Assembly (NCBI RefSeq): GCF_001580025.1
Contig: NZ_LSZO01000162.1
Span: 1-40,281 of the forward strand
Length of the DNA stretch: 40,281 nt
Direction of reading: 5' to 3'
From: Ventosimonas gracilis
Lineage (GTDB): Bacteria; Pseudomonadota; Gammaproteobacteria; Pseudomonadales; Pseudomonadaceae
This document shows, piece by piece, positions 21,353 through 29,048 of this stretch. Under the pieces are notes generated by a model. The model made no database searches and was not told the DNA's origin. It saw nothing but the letters and a program-made list of their open reading frames with translations. Position numbers and translations under genes: made by a program. Numbering within the stretch: position 1 is the stretch's first letter; every line of letters begins with the position of its first letter.

Positions 21353-23482
21353 ATGAAAATTATCAATACGTCTGCACAGCGGAGTTTCAGGATGAACAAA
21401 ATATTCCCAGGTTTTTCACGTACCAGTTTGGCCTTGTGGGTGGGCGTTTTTTCACTGCCGGTTTGGGCTGCGGATATTATTGCGCTGGATGTAGCAAGCC
21501 TGCCGGGCGATAAAACTGAAATCAAAGTCAGCTTTAACGAACCACCAGCCGCTCCGCAAAGCTATACCATCGACCAACCGGCGCGTATCGCCATTGACCT
21601 TGAAGGCACGAAAAACCGCTTGGGGCAAAGAAGTCGCGAGCTTGGCGCTGGTAATGCACGCAGCATTACCTTGGTGGAAGCGGGCGAGCGCACGCGGATG
21701 ATAGTCAACCTGACCAACCCCGCTCCCTACAGCACGCGGGTGGAAGGCAACAACCTGTTTGTCACCGTCGGTGACAGCAGCGCAGGTAATGCCCCTTCGT
21801 CTCCCGCCAGTACCACTACAACGTCCGCTGCTCCATCGCAAGCAGCAACCAGCGCCCGCTCGACCAGCAAGCAGCTTATCAACAATATTGACTTCCAGCG
21901 CGGCGAACAGGGCGAAGGTAATGTCATCATTGAACTGTCCAATGCCTCGGTTAACGCCGATATTCGCGAGCAGGGCAATAAAATCCGCCTGAATTTTGCA
22001 GGTACCGAGCTGCCCGAAAAACTGCGTGCACGTCTTGATGTCAAAGACTTTGCAACGCCGGTGCAATACGTTGCTGCCAGTGGTTCGAGGGGGGGGAGCA
22101 GCATCGTCATTGAACCGACCGGTAACTATGAATACATGGTCTATCAGGTGGGCAACCAGTTGACCGTCAGCATCAAACCGCAAACCAAGGAAGAACGGCA
22201 GCGCGCCGATACTCCCCTGTACAAAGGCGAGAAACTGTCGCTTAACTTCCAGGACATCGAAGTGCGTTCGGTACTGCAATTGATTGCCGACTTTACCGAA
22301 CTGAACCTGGTCGCCAGCGATGCGGTACAAGGCAGCATCACCTTGCGCCTGCAAAACGTACCTTGGGACCAAGCGCTGGACTTGGTACTGCGCACCAAAG
22401 GCCTCGATAAACGACTGGTCGGCAACGTGCTGATGGTTGACCTTGCCGAAGGTATCGCCGAGCGCGAGCGCCAAGAGCTGGAAGCGCGCAAACAAATTGC
22501 CGAACTCGCCCCGCTCTACCACGAGCTGATACAGGTGAACTACGCCAAAGCGGACAAAATTGCCGAACTGTTTAAATCCGCCGCCAATACCAGCGGCAAC
22601 AATCGTGATGAGCGCGGTTCCGTCACGGTGGATGACCGTACCAACAGCATTATTGCCTACCAAACCCAAGATAAATTGGATGAACTGCGCCGCATTGTTG
22701 CGCAACTGGATATTCCGGTTAAACAGGTGATGATTGAGGCAAGGATTGTTGAGGCTAATGAAGATTTTGCTAAAAGCCTTGGGGTGAAATGGGGGGGGAC
22801 TAGCAATAGCAGTCCCACTGGCTTAACCTCGGGGGGATATGTTAATTCCATAGCAGGAGGACTTAATGAGGGCGCTTTTGTCGATTTGGGTACCGTGTCG
22901 CCGACCAGTTCCATTGCTTTTGGCTATCTAAAAAACAACCTGACGCTTAACTTGGAACTCACAGCCATGCAAAAAAGCGGGTATGGTGAGATCATCTCGC
23001 AACCCAAAGTGATGACGGCCAATCAGCAAACAGCCAAGGTTATGAAGGGAGAGGAAGTACCCTATCAGGAGCAAACAGGCGGCAATGCCGGTGGCAGCAG
23101 CACCAGCTTTAAGGAAGCACTATTGTCGCTGGAAGTCACGCCGCAGATTACCCCGGATAATCGGGTCGGCATGGAAGTTAAAATCACTAAAGACCGCGTA
23201 GATCGTACCGCGGGAGCTGCAGTTGGTGGTGTTCCACCTATTTTAAAGCAAGAAGTGAGTGCCAATGTTCTGGTCGCAGATGGTGAAACCGTAGTGATAG
23301 GGGGGGTCTTTGAAGGTGAAAAAACCAAGGGCATCGATAAAGTACCCTTCCTTGGCGATTTGCCTTTTATCGGGCGGCTATTCAAACGCGATACGGTAGA
23401 CAATAAGAAAAGAGAGCTGCTGGTATTTATCACTCCGCGCATTTTAACTGATCACGGTGTTGCAGCGAGTGTACTGCCTTAA
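21353..23482 (+). CDS. pilQ: Type IV pilus secretin PilQ
   Basis: PilQ forms the outer-membrane ring through which the pilus passes. The product is about 709 residues: signal peptide ending near PVWAAD, AMIN domains (to about 280), an N-domain from [27 protein letters not shown], and the secretin core with [28 protein letters not shown] and [13 protein letters not shown] near the end. I chose ATG 21353 after the purine run at 21335-21350. ATG 21392 (with GGAG 7 bases before) would give a tidier 26-residue signal and is a serious alternative. ATG 21332 touches the pilP stop. The gene has G-runs of 8, 8, 6 and 7 bases. From about 22,720 on, GGG, GAG and AGG codons become frequent, unlike the neighbours. 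Confidence 0.95.
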   Translation: MKIINTSAQRSFRMNKIFPGFSRTSLALWVGVFSLPVWAADIIALDVASLPGDKTEIKVSFNEPPAAPQSYTIDQPARIAIDLEGTKNRLGQRSRELGAGNARSITLVEAGERTRMIVNLTNPAPYSTRVEGNNLFVTVGDSSAGNAPSSPASTTTTSAAPSQAATSARSTSKQLINNIDFQRGEQGEGNVIIELSNASVNADIREQGNKIRLNFAGTELPEKLRARLDVKDFATPVQYVAASGSRGGSSIVIEPTGNYEYMVYQVGNQLTVSIKPQTKEERQRADTPLYKGEKLSLNFQDIEVRSVLQLIADFTELNLVASDAVQGSITLRLQNVPWDQALDLVLRTKGLDKRLVGNVLMVDLAEGIAERERQELEARKQIAELAPLYHELIQVNYAKADKIAELFKSAANTSGNNRDERGSVTVDDRTNSIIAYQTQDKLDELRRIVAQLDIPVKQVMIEARIVEANEDFAKSLGVKWGGTSNSSPTGLTSGGYVNSIAGGLNEGAFVDLGTVSPTSSIAFGYLKNNLTLNLELTAMQKSGYGEIISQPKVMTANQQTAKVMKGEEVPYQEQTGGNAGGSSTSFKEALLSLEVTPQITPDNRVGMEVKITKDRVDRTAGAAVGGVPPILKQEVSANVLVADGETVVIGGVFEGEKTKGIDKVPFLGDLPFIGRLFKRDTVDNKKRELLVFITPRILTDHGVAASVLP
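22089..22096 (+). repeat. Run of eight G in pilQ
   Basis: Eight consecutive G encode the end of AGG and two GGG codons (Arg-Gly-Gly) in the periplasmic part of PilQ. A one-base slip here would truncate the secretin before its pore domain. Runs of this length are in the range where slippage becomes measurable, although most phase-variable tracts are longer. Confidence 0.9.
22791..22798 (+). repeat. Second run of eight G in pilQ
   Basis: Eight consecutive G follow AAAT and complete TGG GGG GGG (Trp-Gly-Gly) in the secretin core. A six-G run (22831-22836) lies 32 bases further on and a seven-G run at 23300-23306. I noticed no comparable G-runs in the other genes of the window. Confidence 0.9.
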
Positions 23483-23487
23483 GCCAA

Positions 23488-24015
23488 GTGAGTAACTTAG
23501 TCCTGATAGGCCCGATGGGGGCTGGTAAAAGCACCATCGGGCGACTGTTGGCCAAGGCGCTTAGTCGCAGCTTTAAAGATTCCGACCAAGAAATTGAACA
23601 ACGCAGTGGCGTTGATATTCCTTGGATTTTTGAAAAAGAAGGCGAGCAGGGTTTTCGCGCCCGCGAAACCGCCATGCTCGCCGAACTTTGCACACAAGAT
23701 CACTTGGTGTTGGCAACCGGTGGCGGTGCCATTTTAAGTGCACAAAACCGCGATCTTTTGCAAACCAACAGCCTTGTCATTTACCTGTGCATCCCCGTTG
23801 CCGAACAACTTAAACGCACCGCACAAAACCGCAGCCGCCCGCTGCTTAACCAAGGTAATCCCGAGCAGATACTAAGAGAGCTGATGGCCGTGCGCGACCC
23901 GCTCTACCGCGAAATCGCAGACCTTATTATCGAAACCGACGGCGGCGCTCCGCAGCAAACCGCCCAGGAAATCCTGCTCTACCTGCAACGCACTGCACCG
24001 ATGCTTTTTAGTTGA
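23488..24015 (+). CDS. aroK: Shikimate kinase
   Basis: Shikimate kinase phosphorylates shikimate with ATP in the pathway to chorismate. The 175-residue product has the P-loop GPMGAGKST at about 8-16, the substrate-binding aspartate in FKDSDQEIE near 33, ATGGGAI near 80 and the lid/arginine region NRSRPLL near 117. The start is GTG at 23488, only 5 bases after the pilQ stop, with no strong ribosome binding site, so expression probably depends on translation of pilQ. pilMNOPQ-aroK-aroB is a conserved gammaproteobacterial order. Confidence 0.96.
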   Translation: MSNLVLIGPMGAGKSTIGRLLAKALSRSFKDSDQEIEQRSGVDIPWIFEKEGEQGFRARETAMLAELCTQDHLVLATGGGAILSAQNRDLLQTNSLVIYLCIPVAEQLKRTAQNRSRPLLNQGNPEQILRELMAVRDPLYREIADLIIETDGGAPQQTAQEILLYLQRTAPMLFS

Positions 24016-24072
24016 TTAAAATTACCCGGCTGGGGAGAGGGTAAACACACAGATTTCATCTCATAGAGCATT

Positions 24073-25173
24073 ATGCACAGCCTTCAAGTTCCACTGCCTG
24101 AGCGCAGTTACCCGATTTATATCGGCTCCGGTCTGTTATCCCAACACGAACTGCTGACCCGCCATATTGGCGGACGGCAGGTTGCGCTGGTGACTAATGA
24201 ATCCATCGGCAAACTGCCGTATTTGGCTCAGCTTGAGCAAAGCCTGCAAGGCTTTGAATTAACAAGGATCATTCTGCCAGACGGCGAGGCGTACAAAAAC
24301 TGGCAAACACTGCAAAGGATTTTTGATGAATTGCTTAAGGCAAGACACGAGCGCAGCACTACCTTAATTGCCCTTGGTGGCGGCGTGGTCGGCGATATGA
24401 CGGGCTTTGCCGCCGCCTGCTATCAGCGTGGCGCACAGTTTATTCAGGTGCCGACCACCTTGCTGGCGCAGGTGGATTCCTCGGTGGGTGGTAAAACCGG
24501 CATCAATCATCCGCTCGGCAAAAATATGATTGGCGCGTTTTATCAGCCGCAGGCGGTGATTATCGATACTGGCACGCTGCAAACATTGCCCGAACGCGAG
24601 CTTTCTGCCGGGCTTGCCGAAGTGATCAAATACGGCCTGATTGCGGATGCGGACTTTTTGGCGTTTCTGGAAAGCCATATGGATGCCTTGCTGGCGCGTG
24701 ATGAACAGGCGCTGGCGCAGGCGATTTCCCGTTCCTGTGCGATCAAGGCGCAGATTGTCGCGCAGGATGAACGCGAATCCGGCATCCGCGCCATTCTTAA
24801 CCTGGGCCATACCTTCGGCCATGCCATCGAAACCCACCAAGGCTACGGTACTTGGCTGCATGGCGAGGCGGTCGCGGCGGGTACCATGATGGCGCTGCAA
24901 ATGTCACACGAGCTCGATTGGATAGACCAAGCCGCCAGAAACCGCGCTGCTGGGTTATTGCTACGAGCCAAACTACCCATAGCACCGCCCGCCGATATGA
25001 CCGAAGGCGACTTTATGCGGCATATGGCGGTGGATAAAAAAGTACAAAACGGGCGCTTGCGCTTGGTGCTGCTGAAAAAACCAGGCAAAGCCGTGATCAG
25101 TGCGGACTTTCCCGCTACGGCGCTAGAGGCCACGCTTGCTTTCGATTACCAAAGCCTACAGGCGCAGCTTTAG
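24073..25173 (+). CDS. aroB: 3-dehydroquinate synthase
   Basis: AroB converts DAHP to 3-dehydroquinate, the second step of the shikimate pathway, using NAD and a divalent metal. The 366-residue product shows the NAD-binding [10 protein letters not shown] near 70, [14 protein letters not shown] near 98 and the active-site loop [20 protein letters not shown] near 125. The metal-binding histidines are in [11 protein letters not shown] near 243 and LHGEAVAAG near 260. A 57-base spacer separates it from aroK and contains GGGGAGAGGG, half of the hairpin repeat seen near gluQRS. The family cluster usually continues with damX or gltB, but here it stops and converges with hmuV after 19 bases. Confidence 0.97.
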   Translation: MHSLQVPLPERSYPIYIGSGLLSQHELLTRHIGGRQVALVTNESIGKLPYLAQLEQSLQGFELTRIILPDGEAYKNWQTLQRIFDELLKARHERSTTLIALGGGVVGDMTGFAAACYQRGAQFIQVPTTLLAQVDSSVGGKTGINHPLGKNMIGAFYQPQAVIIDTGTLQTLPERELSAGLAEVIKYGLIADADFLAFLESHMDALLARDEQALAQAISRSCAIKAQIVAQDERESGIRAILNLGHTFGHAIETHQGYGTWLHGEAVAAGTMMALQMSHELDWIDQAARNRAAGLLLRAKLPIAPPADMTEGDFMRHMAVDKKVQNGRLRLVLLKKPGKAVISADFPATALEATLAFDYQSLQAQL

Positions 25174-25192
25174 CGCCATCAGGCTATATAAG

Positions 25193-25960
25193 CTAGCGTG
25201 GCACGATAAGCGGGCAGTCTTGCTCAGGGTGCGCCAGGATGAGCAGGTCAAGCCCAAATACCGCTTTAAGCGGCGCGACTTGCAGCACTTCTCGGATGCT
25301 TCCCTGCCGTTCGCTACGACCGTCTTTTAGCAGCAGCAGACGGTCGCAGTAGCGGGCGGCCAGATTTAAATCGTGCAGGATGACTAAAATCGCCGTGCCG
25401 CACTCGGCCAGTTTACGCACCGCTTGCAGGGTTTGCTGCTGATGCAGCGGGTCGAGCATGGAAGTGGGTTCATCCAGCAGCAAGACACGTCCGTTTTCGC
25501 CTAGCCAAAGCTGCGCCAGCACCCGCGCCAAATGTACGCGCTGGCGTTCGCCGCCGGACAGCTCCAAATAACTGCGTCCGAGCAAATGCCCGGCATCGAC
25601 TTGCGCCAGCGCCGCCTGCACGATCACATCATCATGCTGCTTGCCGCTGGCGTGCGGCAGGCGACCCATTGCCACCACTTCTTCCACGCGAAAAGCAAAA
25701 TTAAGGCTTGAGCTTTGCGGCAAAACGGCCAGTTGCTGCGCCCTTTTGCAGTCTGCCCAATCGCCTAAGGGTTTGCCGTGCAGGCTGACGCGACCTGCGC
25801 TTGCGGTGAGTTCCCCGCACAGCGCGGCCAGCAGCGTGCTTTTGCCCGCACCGTTTGGCCCGAGCACGCCAAACACTTCGCCGGGGCGCAGTTCCAGCGA
25901 AATATCGGACAGCACCGTTTTTGCTCCACGTGAAACACTTAAGTTTTCCGCGCAGAGCAT
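25193..25960 (-). CDS. hmuV: Haem ABC transporter ATP-binding protein
   Basis: HmuV is the cytoplasmic ATPase that powers haem import through the HmuU permease. The 255-residue product has Walker [10 protein letters not shown] at 34-42, a Q-loop in [13 protein letters not shown], the signature [19 protein letters not shown] and Walker [13 protein letters not shown], with the switch histidine in [13 protein letters not shown]. The ATG shares one base with the hmuU stop. The frame stays open further upstream inside hmuU, but that part does not look like ABC protein. Codons 8-13 contain a diverged parS-like palindrome. It is the last gene of a four-gene operon. Confidence 0.95.
   Translation of the reverse strand: MLCAENLSVSRGAKTVLSDISLELRPGEVFGVLGPNGAGKSTLLAALCGELTASAGRVSLHGKPLGDWADCKRAQQLAVLPQSSSLNFAFRVEEVVAMGRLPHASGKQHDDVIVQAALAQVDAGHLLGRSYLELSGGERQRVHLARVLAQLWLGENGRVLLLDEPTSMLDPLHQQQTLQAVRKLAECGTAILVILHDLNLAARYCDRLLLLKDGRSERQGSIREVLQVAPLKAVFGLDLLILAHPEQDCPLIVPR
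25922..25937. promoter_or_regulatory. Diverged parS-like site in hmuV
   Basis: TGCTCCACGTGAAACA differs from the perfect recF parS at two of 16 positions and keeps the central CCACGTG core. One arm matches the general bacterial form TGTTTCACG exactly when read on the other strand. It lies about 22 kb from the recF sites, within the range where secondary parS sites occur in Pseudomonas. ParB may bind it weakly or not at all. Confidence 0.45.
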
Positions 25961-26979
25961 CAGAAGCGTCCGCCGCGCAGCAGCAGGCCGATAAAAAACG
26001 GTGCGCCAATCAGCGCGGTGACTATGCCGATCGGCAGCTCGGCGGGAGCCAATGCGAGACGCGCAAAACAATCGGCAAACAGCAGCAAACTGGCTCCGGC
26101 CAAGGCGGAAGCGGGCAGCAGCACGCGGTGCTCGGGGCCGGCAAGCAGGCGCACCAAATGCGGCACCACCAACCCGATAAAGCCAATCAATCCGGCGGCG
26201 GCGACCGCAGCGCCTACACCCAAGGCGGTGCAGAGCACCAGCTCGCGCTTTAATCGCTCTACCGCAAAGCCCAGATGCCGTGCTTCGGATTCGCCGAGCA
26301 GCAAGGCATTCAGTGCCTTGGCGCGAGCTGGCAGCCAGAGCAGTATCAAGACCGTTACCAATAACAGCGGCCACAGGCGAGCGTAGCTGGCACCGTTTAA
26401 GCTGCCCAAATTCCAGAAGGTTAAGCGGCGCAAGGTGGCATCGTCGGCGAGATAGGTCAAAAGGCCAATCAAGGCACCGGCGAGTGCGCTTAAGGCGATA
26501 CCGGCGAGCAGCATGGTGGCGACCTGGGTTTGCCCGCCGCGCCTGCCTAATCGGTAGACCAGCGCAGTGACCAACAGCCCACCGGCAAAGGCGCACAAGG
26601 ACAAAAAGTAGGGAGCGAGTGCATCGGCTACGCCGCCCAGCAGGGCGCTGCCGACAATGGCAAAGGCCGCGCCCAAGGCTGCGCCGCTGGATACGCCAAT
26701 CAGCCCGGGGTCGGCCAGCGGATTGCGAAACAGTCCCTGCATGGCTACGCCGCACAGCGCCAGTACCGCGCCTACGCCAAGCCCAAGCAGGGCGCGCGGC
26801 AGGCGGATTTGATGAACGATCAGGCTGGCTTGGTTGCTTTCGTTATTCGTCCATAGCGCGGCGATAATTTCAGCGGCGGGCAAGCTGACCGGCCCTGCCG
26901 CCAGCGACAGCCAGAGCGCGAGCAGCAGGGCAAGGCCAAGGAGGATAAATAACAGACGCGGGGAAAGGCGCGAAGTCAT
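25960..26979 (-). CDS. hmuU: Haem ABC transporter permease (FecCD family)
   Basis: HmuU is the inner-membrane channel of the haem importer and works as a dimer with two HmuV subunits. The 339-residue product is very hydrophobic, with about ten membrane segments. It shows the FecCD signatures [20 protein letters not shown] near 57, [20 protein letters not shown] near 80 and [20 protein letters not shown] near 245. Its start overlaps the hmuT stop (ATGA at 26976-26979) and its stop overlaps hmuV. Confidence 0.95.
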   Translation of the reverse strand: MTSRLSPRLLFILLGLALLLALWLSLAAGPVSLPAAEIIAALWTNNESNQASLIVHQIRLPRALLGLGVGAVLALCGVAMQGLFRNPLADPGLIGVSSGAALGAAFAIVGSALLGGVADALAPYFLSLCAFAGGLLVTALVYRLGRRGGQTQVATMLLAGIALSALAGALIGLLTYLADDATLRRLTFWNLGSLNGASYARLWPLLLVTVLILLWLPARAKALNALLLGESEARHLGFAVERLKRELVLCTALGVGAAVAAAGLIGFIGLVVPHLVRLLAGPEHRVLLPASALAGASLLLFADCFARLALAPAELPIGIVTALIGAPFFIGLLLRGGRF

Positions 26980-27842
26980 GGATGCTCTGAATAAAACGCT
27001 TGCATCAAGCGTGCAAGTTCCTCGGGCAGGCGTGCGCCCAAGCCACCGACCAGCAAAGTGGGTTCCAGACTCAGCAGCCGCCCGCTCTGCGCGGCGCGGC
27101 TTGCCGCAAGCGCCGGGTCTTGCGCCAGTTGCGCCTGCATGGCGTCGCGTGATGGCAGGCTGCGGTCAGTAAAAATCAGCACTTCGGGGTTCATGGCGAG
27201 CAGCGCTTCGCTGGAAATCGCCTTGTAGCCTTGGTGTGTGGCGAGATTTTCTCCGCCGGCCTGCTTAATCAGCCAGTCGGCGGCGGTATCCGTGCCTGCG
27301 GCCATTGGGCGAGTTCCGGCGTGGCTGAGCAGCAGCAAAGCCTTAGGTTTAGGGCGACCGTTTTGTTCCATTTCACGGACTTGTGCTTGCAGCTTCGCGA
27401 GTTTCAGTCGGTAATTGTTGAGCAATTGAGCGGCTTGTTCTTCTGCGCCCAAAAGATGACCCAAGCGCGTTAGGTTGTCTGCCAACGCCTCAAGGTCGGC
27501 TTTGGCGGAAAAACGCTCAATGCGCAGACCAGCCGCTTTAAGCTGCTCTAGCACCGGTGGCGGCCCCATTTCTTCGGTGCCGACCAGAATATCCGGCTTA
27601 AGCGAGAGGATGCCTTCTGCGGATAATTGCCGTTGATAGCCGATGCTAGGCAGTTTCGTCAGCACCTGCGGGAATTGGCTGGTGCTGTCCACGCCGACCA
27701 GTTTGTGTTGCCCGCCCAATACCGCTATCCATTCACTCAGCGCACTGCCAGCGCTCACCCAGCGCTCTGGCAAAAGCGCTTCGGCCTGAGCCTGCCCAAA
27801 GACGACGACAGACAGCAGACCAAGCAGACGAATAAGACGCAT
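26976..27842 (-). CDS. hmuT: Periplasmic haem-binding protein
   Basis: HmuT carries haem across the periplasm to HmuU. The 288-residue product has a cleavable signal peptide (MRLIRLLGLLSVVVFGQAQA, then EALLPE). It shows the class III binding-protein pattern, with WVSAGSALSEWIAVLG, a VGVDSTSQFP block and IGYQRQLSAEGILSLKPDILV. No lipobox cysteine is present, so it should be soluble. I chose the ATG at 27842, which overlaps the hmuS stop as TGATG. A tyrosine (Y69 or nearby in IGYQR) is a plausible haem ligand by analogy with ShuT and PhuT. Confidence 0.93.
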   Translation of the reverse strand: MRLIRLLGLLSVVVFGQAQAEALLPERWVSAGSALSEWIAVLGGQHKLVGVDSTSQFPQVLTKLPSIGYQRQLSAEGILSLKPDILVGTEEMGPPPVLEQLKAAGLRIERFSAKADLEALADNLTRLGHLLGAEEQAAQLLNNYRLKLAKLQAQVREMEQNGRPKPKALLLLSHAGTRPMAAGTDTAADWLIKQAGGENLATHQGYKAISSEALLAMNPEVLIFTDRSLPSRDAMQAQLAQDPALAASRAAQSGRLLSLEPTLLVGGLGARLPEELARLMQAFYSEHP

Positions 27843-28888
27843 CAATCTACCTCCAGCGCGGCGCTGCTTTCGGCAAGGATGCGCCAGTCGCGGCGCTCCG
27901 GCACGCCAGGCTTGCGTGTACCAAAGAGTTGCAGTATCAGCTCGCCGTCGTTATCGAATGCCTCCCAACTGGTAATCACGCCGTCGGTTGAAGGCTTGCG
28001 CACGCGCCAGAGCTCTCGGATGCCGCGCGTATCCAGATGCAGATTGAATTGATTGTCCAGCACATTAAACCAAGGCCCGGCCCAGCGCAGATTGTGGATG
28101 GTGCCGCTGTGGATTTGGATGCAGTAGCGGTTGCCGACAAAGGCCATTATCGGCACTTCACGTTCGGCGGCGGTTTCCAGCATGGTAGGTAGTGCTTCTG
28201 GGTCAAGCGGTTCGGCGAAACGGCTGCCGACCAGTCGCAGCGCTTGGGTGCGCGCGGCGCCGTGTTTTTTCAGCAGGGCCAAAAAATGATGGGTATCTTT
28301 CAGCTCCGCCCAATCACTGCGTAGCGCTGCTACATCAATGGCGCTGTCGGGCTTTGCGGCTTCTTGCGCGGGCGGTGGTTGCAAGTTCAGTTCGGCGCTT
28401 TGTTGATCAAAACGAAAACGCTCGCGTAGCGGTTCAAACGCCGATGCATTGCTGTTGTCAAGCAAAAAGACTTTGTGGATGGCCGTGCCCTGGCGGTCAA
28501 AAATCTGCACGCTACGCTGTGTGCCTTTCGCGGTTTGTTCGCTGATGGCAAACACGCTCGCCCAGCCAGAAAAGAAAAAACGCAGGTCAATATCTTCGGA
28601 CACCACCAGCCCCATAGGCGCGTCCTTGCCCACGATCACCTCGTGATAGCGGCCTTTGCGCTCGTGCACGCAGTATTGATTGCGCGTTAGCGCCATCACC
28701 TCGCCCAATTCGCCAAGTGCTAAAAGCAGTTCGCTCCAGTCAGGGCGTAGCCGAATGGTATCGATCGATAAACGGCTGGCGATTAGTTCGGCCTCGCTAA
28801 CGCCTAACTGCGCGGCAGCATCACGCGCACGCAGTGTGGGGTTTTCCGCCCGCAAGGCTTGCCAGCGGGAATAAAGCGCGGTAGGCAT
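27842..28888 (-). CDS. hmuS: Haem-trafficking/degrading factor HmuS/PhuS
   Basis: HmuS-family proteins are cytoplasmic and receive imported haem, passing it to haem oxygenase or degrading it. The 348-residue product shows the two tandem HmuS repeats (about 40-165 and 205-335). The first has NQYCVHERKGRY, and the second has the equivalent NRYCIQIHSGTIHNLRWAGPWFNVLD. A histidine in KDTHHF near 214 sits where the haem ligand lies in PhuS. The start is ATG at 28888 with GGAG about 10 bases upstream. An upstream in-frame TTG would add six residues. It is the first gene of the operon and faces the receptor gene across a Fur-box-like site. Confidence 0.93.
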   Translation of the reverse strand: MPTALYSRWQALRAENPTLRARDAAAQLGVSEAELIASRLSIDTIRLRPDWSELLLALGELGEVMALTRNQYCVHERKGRYHEVIVGKDAPMGLVVSEDIDLRFFFSGWASVFAISEQTAKGTQRSVQIFDRQGTAIHKVFLLDNSNASAFEPLRERFRFDQQSAELNLQPPPAQEAAKPDSAIDVAALRSDWAELKDTHHFLALLKKHGAARTQALRLVGSRFAEPLDPEALPTMLETAAEREVPIMAFVGNRYCIQIHSGTIHNLRWAGPWFNVLDNQFNLHLDTRGIRELWRVRKPSTDGVITSWEAFDNDGELILQLFGTRKPGVPERRDWRILAESSAALEVD

Positions 28889-28964
28889 GGCTTGGTTTCT
28901 CCACAAAGTACAGCAAAACGAGAGGCAAAGCCTAACGGACTTAGGTTAAAAATCCAATAACTTC

Positions 28965-28983
28965 GATAATGATTTGTGTTTGC
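28965..28983. promoter_or_regulatory. Fur-box-like site between hmuS and the haem receptor gene
   Basis: GATAATGATTTGTGTTTGC matches the 19-bp consensus GATAATGATTATCATTATC at 13 positions, with one half perfect. It sits in the middle of the 160-bp divergent spacer, where Fur with iron could repress both directions. The match strength and the known iron control of haem uptake genes support it. Binding has not been shown. Confidence 0.6.
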
Positions 28984-29048
28984 GAAGATGGTATTAATTG
29001 ATTAGGATTTGCATTGCAGTATCTTCCCATTATTTTATTGAGACAACC

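Noticed and set aside
21452-22705. Open frame of over 400 codons opposite pilQ
   Set aside because: It is the antisense shadow of a well-conserved secretin gene, with no recognisable domain.
25161-25177. GGCGC/GCGCC hairpin over the aroB stop codon
   Set aside because: The stem is 5 bp with no T-run on either strand, so it is not a convincing terminator.
25961-26755. Upstream extension of the hmuV reading frame
   Set aside because: The extension overlaps hmuU, is Arg- and Ser-rich shadow sequence, and the ABC protein clearly starts at 25960.
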